Below are positions 9,590 through 19,022 of a stretch of 44,836 bases of DNA, piece by piece. The position numbers were made by a program, and so were the translations under genes. Origin of the DNA: Chitinophagaceae bacterium (GTDB taxonomy: Bacteria; Bacteroidota; Bacteroidia; Chitinophagales; Chitinophagaceae); contig SCQV01000007.1 of NCBI GenBank assembly GCA_004299085.1, forward strand, positions 1 through 44,836, written 5' to 3'. Numbering within the stretch: the stretch's first letter is position 1; each line of letters starts with the position of its first letter. Below the pieces are notes generated by a model. It was not told the DNA's origin. It searched no databases and was given only the letters and a program-made list of their open reading frames with translations.

Positions 9590-10036
9590 TCATGATATGC
9601 TGTTTAACTTAGTAGGATAAGCCCTATTCTCTTTATCACCGGATAGTTTTATTGCAATAATGCCGATGATGATAAAGAACAGGTTAAAGAAGATATGCCC
9701 TTTCCATCCGAGCGCCTGTATCAATCCTCCGCAAGAGCATGGAATGCGCGGGGCAAAATTCAGGATTGCAATAATGTAAATGATGAACAGCGATAAGAGG
9801 ATAACAGATAAATACAGCCCTTTCACTCTCGTGTTATTTATCATCAACAGCAGGGCAATCCCTATCTCAATAAGCGGCACTGCAATAGCCAGCAGCCCCG
9901 ATACAAAATACAGAAACGGCGAATTATTCAATTGTCCTTTGAAAGTTTCGTAGTGCACCAGCTTGCTGCATGCCGCGTATGCCCATAGTAGCGCCATAAG
10001 AACGCTGATGATTTCAATGAGAGTGGACTTTTTCAT
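9590..10036 (-). CDS. MauE/DoxX-like redox-associated membrane protein, module 1
   Basis: A 148-residue integral membrane protein with four hydrophobic segments (about 7-24, 42-66, 73-93, 113-135). The motif PCSCGG near residues 99-104 supplies a CxC cysteine pair (C100, C102), typical of the MauE family that supports disulfide formation in exported proteins. I start it at the ATG giving MKKSTLIEIIS; the longer frame adds 16 residues with no membrane character. It is probably cotranscribed with the small cysteine protein downstream. The module 2 paralogue shares the start, the F(K/R)G motif and PCSCGGL at the identical residue number. Relation to methylamine metabolism is not implied: no mauA or mauB is seen. 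Confidence 0.85.
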   Translation of the reverse strand: MKKSTLIEIISVLMALLWAYAACSKLVHYETFKGQLNNSPFLYFVSGLLAIAVPLIEIGIALLLMINNTRVKGLYLSVILLSLFIIYIIAILNFAPRIPCSCGGLIQALGWKGHIFFNLFFIIIGIIAIKLSGDKENRAYPTKLNSIS

Positions 10037-10350
10037 TTCAATAGGATTTAGGACGTAATGAGTAAAGTGATCGCTTGCCAACACCTGTCAATTTTTAAAA
10101 CTATCTCCTTTGTCTTTCCGATCACAAAGTTTCAATAGTTTATGAATCCGGGTATAGGCTTATTCAAGCGATTTTGGGTAACCATTGCAATTATTTTCAA
10201 CTTACCGGCAACAAATAGAAATTTTTTTAAAACGTTTCTTTAACTTTAAGCTGTAAAGTTTTCATGTATATATTTTATTGATTTACTTCTTCATTATTCT
10301 TTTCTCAACGTTAATAAACCGGCTTTTATGAAATCCTAAATTACTACATC
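10037..10350. other. Divergent intergenic region, MauE-like and MocR-like genes
   Basis: Just over 310 bases separate two divergent genes, so promoters for both should be here. I find no perfect TAnnTTTG box on either strand; TAACTTTA about 100 bases before the MocR-like start is a near match. No hairpin or small gene stands out. Confidence 0.5.
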
Positions 10351-11733
10351 ATGCTATCTGAATTCTATGGGGCTGTGCTGAACAGGCAGGAGTGCACTCC
10401 ATTACATACGCAGATAGAACGAAGGATAAAGTATCGGATTACCAACGGCGACCTATATCCCGGACTTTATCTCGGCACGCTGCGTGACCTTGCCAAAAAT
10501 TTCCACGTCAATAGGAACACTGTGATCAAGGCAGTGGAGAACCTGATGATGGAGGGATATCTTTTCACCCGCAAGCACGTAGGTGTATTTATTGCGGAGC
10601 AGAAAAAAGAGACAGAACTTGTGGATGACGACCCCGGTCATGAAGAAGCTTTCCTTCACTCTGCTGTAGGAATGCGACATGAGCATCACTTTGCCCTGAT
10701 GTATAAGCGGGTATCGGAAGTATTACAGATGCCCTACGCCTCTGAAACGGGAGATGCAGCAGACTATACTTACCTGCGGATGCGGCAGGGGCTGACTAAT
10801 ATGCTCAATCTGGACTTGGGATTATCCTTCCGGTATCGGAATGTATGCTATATTTTGGATCATGGTAAATTCTTTCTCTTGTTGGGCCTGATATTGCAAA
10901 AGGCACCCGGCTGCTTCATCATGGAAAACCCCGGCAACAACAAGGTAGCAACCGTCATTCAGGAAACAGGCATGGAAGTGTTATCGGTGGGTGTATGCAA
11001 ACAGGGAATAGATCTGAACGAGCTGGAAAATGTTTGTAAAACACGGCCTGTTAGTGCGGTCTATCTGAACACGCGTTGCCAGTTCCCGACCACCATTACG
11101 CTGCCGGAACAGGCGGGGAAAGATTTGGTTGACTTGTCTGAAAAATACGGTTTTTATATCGTGGAGGCAGACTATGTGCATGAGTTCTGGTATGGCAGTA
11201 AACCTTATCCCCTACTGGCTGGCAGATACCCCGATGCGCGGATTATTTATTTTGCACCTTACAGTCGCACACTGGATTACCTGGAAAGCATTGGTGTGGT
11301 AGCCGGGGCACCGACTTTTATGGATGAATTTATCCGGCGATGGCGCAACATGCGGTTGCACCATATCCATACATTTGAAAAGACGGTAGAGGAAATGCTG
11401 TTTAACCGGAGGTTTCACCGTTTATCCATCAGTACAAGAACTGAATTACAAAAGAAACGGGATTATTTTGCAGGCTGCCTGCTTCGTAATCATAATGACA
11501 ACCTGCACTTTAATGTACCGCAGGCGGGGCTGGCTTTTTGGTTGCAGTTCGCACCGCAGGTACCGTTGGACAGGCTTTTTGATGTGTTACATGAGAAGGG
11601 TTATCCGCCGGTATCGCCTTCGCTGTATTGTCTCGACCAACAACATTTTCATGGGATACGCGTAGGATTCACGACATTGGAAAAGCCTGTGCTGGAACGG
11701 CTTGCCCGCATTATCTGCCACGCAGTGGAATAG
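10351..11733 (+). CDS. MocR/GabR-like GntR regulator with aminotransferase-fold domain lacking the PLP lysine
   Basis: A 460-residue protein. The N-terminal winged helix of the GntR type spans about residues 15-85 (LRDLAKNFHVNRNTVIKAVENL). The remainder has the fold-type I aminotransferase layout of MocR regulators, including VEADYVHEF, equivalent to the EDDYDSEF element that holds the PLP ring. The position that should carry the PLP-binding lysine, usually in a motif like TFSKTL, reads APYSRTL, with Arg at residue 306. If aligned correctly, it cannot form the normal internal aldimine and may be a PLP-independent sensor. It is divergent from the MauE-like gene and may regulate it; the sequence does not prove this. 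C-terminal IRVGFTTLE is typical of the family. Confidence 0.82.
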   Translation: MLSEFYGAVLNRQECTPLHTQIERRIKYRITNGDLYPGLYLGTLRDLAKNFHVNRNTVIKAVENLMMEGYLFTRKHVGVFIAEQKKETELVDDDPGHEEAFLHSAVGMRHEHHFALMYKRVSEVLQMPYASETGDAADYTYLRMRQGLTNMLNLDLGLSFRYRNVCYILDHGKFFLLLGLILQKAPGCFIMENPGNNKVATVIQETGMEVLSVGVCKQGIDLNELENVCKTRPVSAVYLNTRCQFPTTITLPEQAGKDLVDLSEKYGFYIVEADYVHEFWYGSKPYPLLAGRYPDARIIYFAPYSRTLDYLESIGVVAGAPTFMDEFIRRWRNMRLHHIHTFEKTVEEMLFNRRFHRLSISTRTELQKKRDYFAGCLLRNHNDNLHFNVPQAGLAFWLQFAPQVPLDRLFDVLHEKGYPPVSPSLYCLDQQHFHGIRVGFTTLEKPVLERLARIICHAVE

Positions 11734-11770
11734 TATTTTGTTTACATTTGACAATCAAAAAAACCAACTT

Positions 11771-11831
11771 TGCCGGTATCAGCGAAGCCTATATGCTTAA
11801 AATAAGAAAGGAGTGAAAGAAATAATTTATG
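11771..11831. repeat. Direct repeat copy 1 (copy 2 at 12002-12062), remnants of an Rpn-type gene end
   Basis: About 60 bases, beginning around GGTATCAGCGAAGCC and ending AAGAAATAATTTATG, recur about 231 bases downstream with a few differences. Both copies encode the C-terminal GISEA..LKI..E segment followed by a stop, so this is a second gene end left directly before the intact remnant. Unequal recombination or decay of tandem copies would explain it. Confidence 0.7.
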
Positions 11832-12056
11832 AAACACTGGAGAGAATTAAGGGCAGAATGGGACGACTATGCCATTAAGCAAACTTTAGTAAGAAAAGGT
11901 CGTGAAGAAGGTCGTGAAGAAGAAAGGGAAAAGAGAAACCGTGAGTTTGTCAAAAACTTTTTATCAACCGGACGATTTACCATTTCGGAAATAGCCGCCT
12001 ATACAGGTATCAGCGAAGCCCATGTGCTTAAAATCAAAAAGGAACTGAAGAAATAA
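11829..12056 (+). pseudogene. C-terminal remnant of an Rpn-family (PD-(D/E)XK) nuclease/transposase
   Basis: A 75-residue open frame that begins like the region after the nuclease domain of Bacteroidota Rpn/PD-(D/E)XK transposase-family proteins. It has a charged GREEGREEEREKR stretch and then a small helix-turn-helix-like end (TISEIAAYTGISEAHVLKI). The catalytic nuclease domain, normally some 200 residues, is absent, and the DNA upstream carries only another copy of the extreme C-terminus. I therefore call it a decayed fragment. It could still be translated from the ATG, but no independent function is evident. The family match rests on recognising the tail's style, not on a search. Confidence 0.65.
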
Positions 12057-12266
12057 TTTATGCTATCAGCCGGATAATATAAAGAGCCTCTGTTGGAGAT
12101 CTTTTTATTTTCCTATTTGCATTTATATCAGTCAGTGAAATTAGAAGCTGGTTTTGAAAACCAAAGTTTACTTTTTCACAAAAAAGGAAGAAAGCATTCC
12201 TGCCACAATTAAGCGACACTTTTCTTTCATAATATATTTTAACCGGTTGAGAGCTATTCCTGTTCC

Positions 12267-13403
12267 TTACCTGAAATGCACCACGCTGTCCCTGATAAAG
12301 TAATCCACTGTTGTGGTTGATTTAAGGTTATCCAGAAAGTCGGTTATCGGTTGGTTCCGGTACACGCGTCCGGTAAAGTGTTCCGATGCCTTTGCCTCGT
12401 TATCCATTTGTACCTGCATTCCAAACCAACGCGGCAATACTTCAACAATTTGCCGGAGTGTTGCATTGTCAAAATAATAGATACCCTGCCGCCATCCCAA
12501 CGTTGTTTGTTCATCAAATGGTTTTACCACTAAGTTATTATTTTTATACACACCTTCCTTTCCCGGTGTCAGGTGCAGGGTATGATTGTCCATCTGCATA
12601 TTTACAGATCCCTGCACCAAAGCCACTTTTACCACACCGCTGTCATAGCTGTTCACGTTAAATTCCGTCCCTAATACTTGTACGCTGCCGTGCGGCAGAT
12701 TTACGATAAAGGGATGTGTGGCATCTTTTGCTACTTCCAGATATGCCTCACCGTTAATAGTTATTTCGCGGGTGTTTCCTGTAAACTTCATTGGAAATGA
12801 AAGGACGGTGGCCGAATTAAGGTAAACAACAGATCCATCCGAAAGGTGAATATTATAATCCATGCCTATGGGTACTGTCAGCACATTCAGGCCCGTTATC
12901 GGGCTGCTACCCGTATAGCTTAGTACTTTATTGTTACCGGTAAGTTGCATACCGCCTACGGAGTAGGTCGTATCATTAGCATTGGACAAGGAAATGACCT
13001 GGCCGTTTGCCAAACGCAGCCGGATAGATTTACCAAGGAGCGGGTTCATAGCGATGGTATGCCGTAAGCCTTTATCGCTGTTCCGGCCTGTGATCAGGAA
13101 TGCGGCTGCACCAATAAGGAGAACCGCCGCTATCCACGCGGCCGCTATTGAAAAGCGGCGCCGGGAGACGTGTATATTCCTTCGGGTGATCGTGTTGGTA
13201 TCTGCCCATTGTATGTTATCCAGCTTTAGGTTGCCGTCATTGATATCTTCCTTTGTAAAAGATTGCTGAACTGCTACCCATTTTTCTCTGGCTTCGGCGT
13301 TAGTGGCTATCAGGTTTTCCAACCACACATCATCTTCCGGGTTGATATAGCCGGAGAGCTTTTCCACCATCAGTGTAAGTATATCGTCTGGGTGTTTGTT
13401 CAT
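12267..13403 (-). CDS. FecR-family anti-sigma factor, module 2
   Basis: A 378-residue inner-membrane regulator with the same plan as the module 1 protein. There is a cytoplasmic sigma-binding segment (about 1-80), one membrane span (about 86-106, IAAAWIAAVLLIGAAAFLI), a periplasmic FecR core (HLSDGSVVYLNSATVLSFP, then ITINGEAYLEVAKDATHPF) and a C-terminal DUF4974-like part (LPRWFGMQVQMD). It lies 32 bases after its cognate sigma gene on the minus strand, so the two form an operon divergent from the SusC gene they probably control. It should receive the signal from that receptor's STN domain. Confidence 0.93.
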   Translation of the reverse strand: MNKHPDDILTLMVEKLSGYINPEDDVWLENLIATNAEAREKWVAVQQSFTKEDINDGNLKLDNIQWADTNTITRRNIHVSRRRFSIAAAWIAAVLLIGAAAFLITGRNSDKGLRHTIAMNPLLGKSIRLRLANGQVISLSNANDTTYSVGGMQLTGNNKVLSYTGSSPITGLNVLTVPIGMDYNIHLSDGSVVYLNSATVLSFPMKFTGNTREITINGEAYLEVAKDATHPFIVNLPHGSVQVLGTEFNVNSYDSGVVKVALVQGSVNMQMDNHTLHLTPGKEGVYKNNNLVVKPFDEQTTLGWRQGIYYFDNATLRQIVEVLPRWFGMQVQMDNEAKASEHFTGRVYRNQPITDFLDNLKSTTTVDYFIRDSVVHFR

Positions 13404-13435
13404 TATTTTAATGACAGTTAAATTTATACATCGGG

Positions 13436-13996
13436 TTACAGCTCCTCTGCTTTTTTTAAAATATTTCGCAAATGATGCAATGCTCTGGACATTTGTTTTT
13501 TTACGGTTTCTTCGCTCAGTTGCAATTCTTCTGCAATCTGCTTCCGCTTCTTATGTTGTAAATAACCTTTTTTAAATATTACGGCCTGCTGGCTGCTCAA
13601 CCGGGCAATAGCATCATTAAGATGTTGTTTCAGTTCTACTTTTTCCATACCCTCTTGTGGCGATATAACGGTTTGCGAGAGCAAAATGCTTTCATATCTT
13701 TTCCTGCGCACTTCATCGGTTTTTATTTTGTTCAGGCAACGGTTTCTGATAGATACCGTAAGAAATTTTTTAAGTTCTTCCATTGAAGCAGCGTTGATAT
13801 CGCGATGCAGCCCTTGTTGCCAGATATTGCTAAATAGTTCCTGTACCAGGTCTTTAGCTTCTTCTTTATCCTGCAATATTACAATAGCCAGTGCCACCAG
13901 CAGGTTACGGTAGTTCCTGTACAAAGTATCAAAGGCTTTAATATTACCAGCCTTTAAATTTTCTAGGAATCGTATGTCTTCGTGAGAGGTATGCAT
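13436..13996 (-). CDS. RNA polymerase ECF-type sigma factor (FecI-like), module 2
   Basis: A 186-residue ECF sigma factor. Region 2 (about 20-95) includes AKDLVQELFSNIWQQ. Region 4 (about 125-180) includes KQIAEELQLSEETVKKQM, the promoter-recognition helix-turn-helix. It is the first gene of a leftward sigma-fecR pair and is divergent from the SusC gene across about 130 bases. A -7 box for this gene lies 26 bases before the start. By analogy with FecIR/FecA systems it should direct polymerase to the divergent susCD operon when the FecR partner is triggered. Confidence 0.93.
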   Translation of the reverse strand: MHTSHEDIRFLENLKAGNIKAFDTLYRNYRNLLVALAIVILQDKEEAKDLVQELFSNIWQQGLHRDINAASMEELKKFLTVSIRNRCLNKIKTDEVRRKRYESILLSQTVISPQEGMEKVELKQHLNDAIARLSSQQAVIFKKGYLQHKKRKQIAEELQLSEETVKKQMSRALHHLRNILKKAEEL

Positions 13997-14021
13997 GACT
14001 GTCAGGGAGCATGATTATTTT

Positions 14022-14029
14022 CAAAGTTA
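14022..14029 (-). promoter_or_regulatory. -7 box for the module 2 sigma-fecR operon
   Basis: Read leftward the site is TAACTTTG, a full match to TAnnTTTG, ending about 26 bases before the sigma start codon. No good TTG was found at -33. Confidence 0.5.
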
Positions 14030-14125
14030 GGATGCTTTTATCTTATTCTTTACCGAATAAAAATATTTTTTGTCGGTGTAACCCTAAGCATAAAAAATAT
14101 TGTCTTTATGTAAACAAGCTATTTT

Positions 14126-17100
14126 ATGAACTCCAAAGTTTACTATTCAATGTACCTGAAAATGCTATGCGCGGCCATTGTTTTATTGGCTTTTATAGCG
14201 CCGGTAAAAGCGCAAAGCAATAAAAAAGACAGGGTAATTAATGTGAAGTTTAACGGTGAACCGCTTCCTTCGGCTTTGAAGAAAATAGAGAAAGCCGCGA
14301 ATGTTTATTTTCTGTACAACAACAATCTGATAAAACAGACAGACCGTGTAACGGGCAGCTTTATAAGTGAGCCTCTCGATATTGTTTTACAACAATTATT
14401 TAAAGGGAAAGGCATTGATTATACGTATCGGAAAAACGCCATAATACTTCGTGCGGCGACGAATAATGACAACGATAAAAAAATTTTTCATGTACAAAAC
14501 CCCAGACCTGAAAGGGATACCGCTCTCTTGCCTGTTGTAGCCGGTATGGTTACAAACGAGGGCGGTGTCCCGCTGGAAGGGGTGGCCGTGATGGTAGCGG
14601 GTACGGAGACCGGCGTGCTTACCGATAAGGCAGGCCGCTTTGTGCTGAATAATGTGCATGCCAATGATATACTGGAGTTTAACTATATAGGCTACCAGGT
14701 ACTTGCCGAACCCTTAAACGGGGAAACTTTTTTTACGATACAACTGCTACCCAAAGAAAACAACCTGGATGATATTGTTGCTAAAGGATATTATACGACT
14801 ACGCAACAACTAAACACCGGCAATGTCAGTGTAGTGAAAGCGGATGTGATAGGACGTCAACCGGTGAGCGATCCATTAGCTGCTTTAGAGGGCCGTGTAC
14901 CGGGATTGCAAATAACACAAAGCTCTGGTGTGCCTGGCGGCCAATTTAAAGTACAATTACGTGGCAGGAATAGTATTGCAAATGGGAATGATCCGCTATA
15001 TGTAGTTGACGGCATCCCTTATACATCAACTACCTTATCTTCAACCTTATTCGTTCCTGGTGGTGGTACTGCCGCCAGCCCATTTAATTATTTAAATCCT
15101 GATAATATAGAAAGTATTACAGTGTTAAAAGATGCAGATGCTACTGCTATATATGGCAGCAGGGGCGCCAATGGGGTTATATTAATAACAACAAAGAAGG
15201 GTAGAATCGGAAAGACAACCGCTGATTTTAATGTTTATTCAGGTTTTGGAAAAGTGGACAGACAATTGAAGTTATTGAATACACAACAGTACCTGGAAAT
15301 GAGGCATGAAGCTTTTGCTAATGACGGAACTACTCCCGGGGCAACTGACTACGATATTAATGGTACATGGGACACGACCCGCTATACCAACTGGGAGAAA
15401 GTATTCATCGGGAATACCAGTCATGTAACGGATGCAGAAGGCAGTTTGTCCGGCGGTAATGAACAAACACAATTTACTTTAGGTAGTGATTACCGTAAAG
15501 AAACCACAGTATTCCCCGGTGATTTTTATAACCAAAAAATATCTTTTCATACAGGTATTTCGCATACTTCTTTGAATAAGAAATTTCATGCTGATTTTAC
15601 GGCGAGCTATGCCAATGATTATTCACAATTGCCCTCGTCAGATCTTACCGGCAATATTTTTTTGGCACCAGACGCTCCTTTAATTTATAATAATGATGGA
15701 AGTTTAAACTGGGCAAATTCAACGTGGGTAAATCCGTATGGTGTGTTACTTCAAACAGATAAGACCAGTACTAATAATTTAATAAGCAACTTGTTTTTAA
15801 GCTATCAGTTATTCACAGGTTTACAGATTAAATCGAGTTTTGGATATAACACTATAGAGATGGAACAAACGAATTTAATTCCGTCTTCTTCTTTCAATCC
15901 ATCTTTTTCCAATCCATCGAAACGGAGAAAAAATGAATTTGGAACAAATAAAACAAATTCCTGGATTATAGAGCCACAAATCAGCTATACAAAAACGGTT
16001 GGTAAAGGACATATTGACGCATTAATCGGTACATCCTTTCAACAGCAAGCCTCTAATTCCATTTACCAAGTTGCTTCAGGGTTTTCCGATGATGACCAGA
16101 TTGAAAATGTAAGTGCGGCTTCTACTATTACCTTAGGTGGTTACCAAAATACGATTTACCGGTATAATGCTATTTATGGTCGTATAGGTTATAACTGGGA
16201 AGAAAAATATATCATTAATGTAACTGCAAGACGAGATGGATCATCCCGATTTGGGCCTGGCAATCAATTTGGTAATTTTGGTGCGGTAGGTGCAGCCTGG
16301 ATATTTTCTAAAGAGAAATTCATTAAAAACAATGTATCCTTTCTTAGTTTTGGTAAGCTGCGTGCCAGCTATGGTAGTACCGGCAATGATCAGTTGGGGG
16401 ATTATAAATATTTGAGTACATATACTTCTTCTTCCTATGCTTACCAGGGCGTTAGCGGCTTGTATCCCACTCAATTAACTAATCCTTATTATGGCTGGGA
16501 GCGCGTGAACAAGCTGGAATTGGGATTGAATTTAGGTTTTATTCATAATCGTATTTTATTGGATGCCGATTGGTACCGCAACCGTACCGGTAACCAATTG
16601 GTAGGCTATGCGTTGCCGGCTATTACCGGCTTTACTTCCGTACAAGCGAATCTTCCTGCGGTGATACAGAATACCGGGTTGGAATTTGAACTGAATACGA
16701 TTAACGTGCAGAACAAGAACTTTAACTGGACTACATCGGCAAATATCAGTTTCCCACGCAATAGGCTGGTATCCTTTCCCAATCTGTCCGGTTCGAGTTA
16801 TGCCACACGCTATGCCATCGGGCAGCCCTTATCTGTTCAATTCCTGTATCATTACACGGGTATGGATCCGCAAACCGGCCTATATCAGTTTACCGATTTA
16901 AATGGGGACGGGAAAATTACCAATCCGCAGGATTTACAACCTGTCTTCGTAGGTGTTAATTTTTCAGGGGGCTTAGACAATAGCCTTACTTATAAGGATT
17001 GGCAGTTAGATTTCTTTCTACAGTTTGCAAAGCAGAGAGGCCAAGAATATTTGATGAATATCATGCCGGGAATTGTGGGGCTTAACCAACCTAAAACTGT

Positions 17101-17437
17101 ATTGAGTCGCTGGCAAAAGTCAGGCGACATAACCAATATTCCAGCATACAGTGAAAGTTATAGCGGACAAGAATTTCAGAATGTTTATATCTATTTTAAT
17201 TCAAGTGATGGGATAATAGGTGATGCTTCATTTGTACGACTAAAAAATGTCTCCTTGTCATGGCAAATACCTGATAGCTGGAAAAAGTCTATGCATATAC
17301 AAAATGCAAGTCTCTACATACAATGCCAGAATTTATTAACTATTTCTGGCTATAAAGGCCTTGACCCTGAAACGTTGGGCGGCACTGTCCTACCACCCAT
17401 TCGGATGCTCACAGCAGGAATAAAGCTATCACTTTAA
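14126..17437 (+). CDS. SusC/RagA-type TonB-dependent receptor with STN domain, module 2
   Basis: A 1103-residue outer-membrane receptor. A signal peptide ends near residue 29 (PVKAQ). An STN signalling domain spans about 40-105 (FNGEPLPSALKKIEKAANV), then a carboxypeptidase-regulatory-like domain (about 135-205, GMVTNEGGVPLEGVAVMV), a plug with LEGRVPGLQI, VQLRGRNSI and NIESITVLKDADATAIYG, and a beta barrel. The STN domain fits its place beside a divergent sigma-FecR pair. It differs from the module 1 receptor throughout, so the modules are old paralogues or separate acquisitions, not a recent duplication. SusD follows after 20 bases. Substrate unknown. Confidence 0.95.
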   Translation: MNSKVYYSMYLKMLCAAIVLLAFIAPVKAQSNKKDRVINVKFNGEPLPSALKKIEKAANVYFLYNNNLIKQTDRVTGSFISEPLDIVLQQLFKGKGIDYTYRKNAIILRAATNNDNDKKIFHVQNPRPERDTALLPVVAGMVTNEGGVPLEGVAVMVAGTETGVLTDKAGRFVLNNVHANDILEFNYIGYQVLAEPLNGETFFTIQLLPKENNLDDIVAKGYYTTTQQLNTGNVSVVKADVIGRQPVSDPLAALEGRVPGLQITQSSGVPGGQFKVQLRGRNSIANGNDPLYVVDGIPYTSTTLSSTLFVPGGGTAASPFNYLNPDNIESITVLKDADATAIYGSRGANGVILITTKKGRIGKTTADFNVYSGFGKVDRQLKLLNTQQYLEMRHEAFANDGTTPGATDYDINGTWDTTRYTNWEKVFIGNTSHVTDAEGSLSGGNEQTQFTLGSDYRKETTVFPGDFYNQKISFHTGISHTSLNKKFHADFTASYANDYSQLPSSDLTGNIFLAPDAPLIYNNDGSLNWANSTWVNPYGVLLQTDKTSTNNLISNLFLSYQLFTGLQIKSSFGYNTIEMEQTNLIPSSSFNPSFSNPSKRRKNEFGTNKTNSWIIEPQISYTKTVGKGHIDALIGTSFQQQASNSIYQVASGFSDDDQIENVSAASTITLGGYQNTIYRYNAIYGRIGYNWEEKYIINVTARRDGSSRFGPGNQFGNFGAVGAAWIFSKEKFIKNNVSFLSFGKLRASYGSTGNDQLGDYKYLSTYTSSSYAYQGVSGLYPTQLTNPYYGWERVNKLELGLNLGFIHNRILLDADWYRNRTGNQLVGYALPAITGFTSVQANLPAVIQNTGLEFELNTINVQNKNFNWTTSANISFPRNRLVSFPNLSGSSYATRYAIGQPLSVQFLYHYTGMDPQTGLYQFTDLNGDGKITNPQDLQPVFVGVNFSGGLDNSLTYKDWQLDFFLQFAKQRGQEYLMNIMPGIVGLNQPKTVLSRWQKSGDITNIPAYSESYSGQEFQNVYIYFNSSDGIIGDASFVRLKNVSLSWQIPDSWKKSMHIQNASLYIQCQNLLTISGYKGLDPETLGGTVLPPIRMLTAGIKLSL

Positions 17438-17457
17438 TTACTACTAATTTTTATATT

Positions 17458-18909
17458 ATGAAACCTTTAGTTGCTATATTCATTGGTATTTTACTAATCA
17501 TTTCCGGTTGCAAAAAGTTTGTAGAGATTGCTCCGCCGGAAACCTTAACGGTTACCGCAAAAGTATATGATAACAGCGCTACTGCAACGAGCGCTCTCAC
17601 CAATATATACGCCCAAATGGTGCAAAGTAAATCGAATAATTTATGGCCATATTTCTTCCCACTATATATCGGGTTATACGGAGACGAGCTAACCAGCTAT
17701 GCTACCACTGCATCTATTCAGCAAATCTATCAAGGCGATTTAAATGCGGCAGGTGCCGGCACTAATGCTATCTGGAGTGATGGTTATAACCTGATCTATC
17801 AGGCTAATGCAGTGATAGAAGGATTACAAAATTCTAAGAGCATCAGCCCTGCTATCAAACGGCAATTAACCGCTGAAGCCAAATTTATCCGCGCTTACTG
17901 GCATTTTTATTTGACCAATTTCTATGGAGATATACCTATCGTTACCGGTACGGATTATACAGTCAATGAAAAGGCTGTACGCAGCCCGCAGGCGGAAGTG
18001 TACCAACAAATCATCTCGGATTTACAAGATGCTGCCGGCCACTTAAATCCTAACTATGTAAGTGCCGCGGACACTACTACCACATCGGACAGATTTCGCC
18101 CCAACGCTTATGCAGCCGATGCGCTATTGGCAAGAGTATTTCTTTACAACAAAGAATATGATAGCGCTGAATTCGAAGCTACTAAAGTAATCAGTCAAAC
18201 AGCCTTATACGATACAGTGCCGTTAAATTCCGTATTCTTAATAAATAATAAAGAAGCTATCTGGCAGTTAATGATGCCCTCCTCAATAGCCCAAACGAAC
18301 AATACTTTTGAAGGGCTTGACTTTGTTTTGAACGGAGCGCCATTAACCAATGCGTTTAACAGCTCTACCATCGGTACGCAATTAATGGCGGCCTTCGAGC
18401 CGGGAGATCTAAGGAAAACCGGCTGGATAGGCAGCTATACCGATAATACGGTAACGCCGGCAAAGACATATTATTTCCCGTATAAATACAGGCAGAGAGG
18501 AACTACTTCCACTCCGCAGGAATATTCCGTTGTGTTGCGTTTAGCAGAACAATATTTAATACGCGCGGAAGCAAGAACGGAACTAGGTGACTATACGGGA
18601 GCGCAAGCCGATTTGAATATCATCCGCCACCGTGCCGGGCTGCCGAATACCATAGCTTCGGATAAAACCTCTTTATTGGCGGCTATCCTGCATGAAAGGC
18701 AGGTAGAGTTGTTCTGTGAATATGGGCATCGTTGGCTGGATTTAAAGCGCACCGGCAATGTGAATACCGTGATGCAGCAGGTGGCGCCGCAGAAAGGCGG
18801 TACATGGAGCAGCGATAAGGCCTTGTGGCCTATCCCGCAAACGGAAATCGCTAACGACCCGAACCTGACGCAAAACCCGGGTTATGAAGGAGGTGGGACG
18901 GGCAGCTAA
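17458..18909 (+). CDS. SusD/RagB-family outer-membrane lipoprotein, module 2
   Basis: A 483-residue lipoprotein with a lipobox LIISGC (cysteine at about residue 18). N-terminal SusD features include AEAKFIRAYWHFYLTNFYGDIPIV. The C-terminal RagB/SusD part has LAEQYLIRAEARTELGDYTGAQADLN as a TPR unit and HERQVELFCEYGHRWLDLKR near the end. It would bind ligand at the surface and cap the SusC channel. The operon probably once continued into the dsbD-like and thioredoxin-fold genes, as module 1's susD is followed at once by its thioredoxin-fold gene, but an insertion sequence begins about 15 bases after this stop codon and may be polar. Confidence 0.94.
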   Translation: MKPLVAIFIGILLIISGCKKFVEIAPPETLTVTAKVYDNSATATSALTNIYAQMVQSKSNNLWPYFFPLYIGLYGDELTSYATTASIQQIYQGDLNAAGAGTNAIWSDGYNLIYQANAVIEGLQNSKSISPAIKRQLTAEAKFIRAYWHFYLTNFYGDIPIVTGTDYTVNEKAVRSPQAEVYQQIISDLQDAAGHLNPNYVSAADTTTTSDRFRPNAYAADALLARVFLYNKEYDSAEFEATKVISQTALYDTVPLNSVFLINNKEAIWQLMMPSSIAQTNNTFEGLDFVLNGAPLTNAFNSSTIGTQLMAAFEPGDLRKTGWIGSYTDNTVTPAKTYYFPYKYRQRGTTSTPQEYSVVLRLAEQYLIRAEARTELGDYTGAQADLNIIRHRAGLPNTIASDKTSLLAAILHERQVELFCEYGHRWLDLKRTGNVNTVMQQVAPQKGGTWSSDKALWPIPQTEIANDPNLTQNPGYEGGGTGS

Positions 18910-18924
18910 TGAATAATTGATAAA

Positions 18925-18973
18925 TAGCATAACATAGGTTACACTTTTCGGTGTAGCATAACATAGGTTACAC
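18925..18973 (+). repeat. Tandem duplication of the IS left terminal repeat
   Basis: TAGCATAACATAGGTTACAC occurs at 18925-18944 and again at 18954-18973, a 29-base period, both in the same orientation. Only one inverted partner is present at the right end. Either copy could be the true transposon end. Confidence 0.88.
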
Positions 18974-19022
18974 TATTGAAGTTCTTTGACATAAAAAGCT
19001 GATAATCATCTAAAAAATAACA

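Noticed and set aside
9165-10036. Classic bacteriocin cassette
   Set aside because: There is no double-glycine leader, immunity gene, peptidase or dedicated ABC exporter; the small protein has a Sec-type signal peptide.
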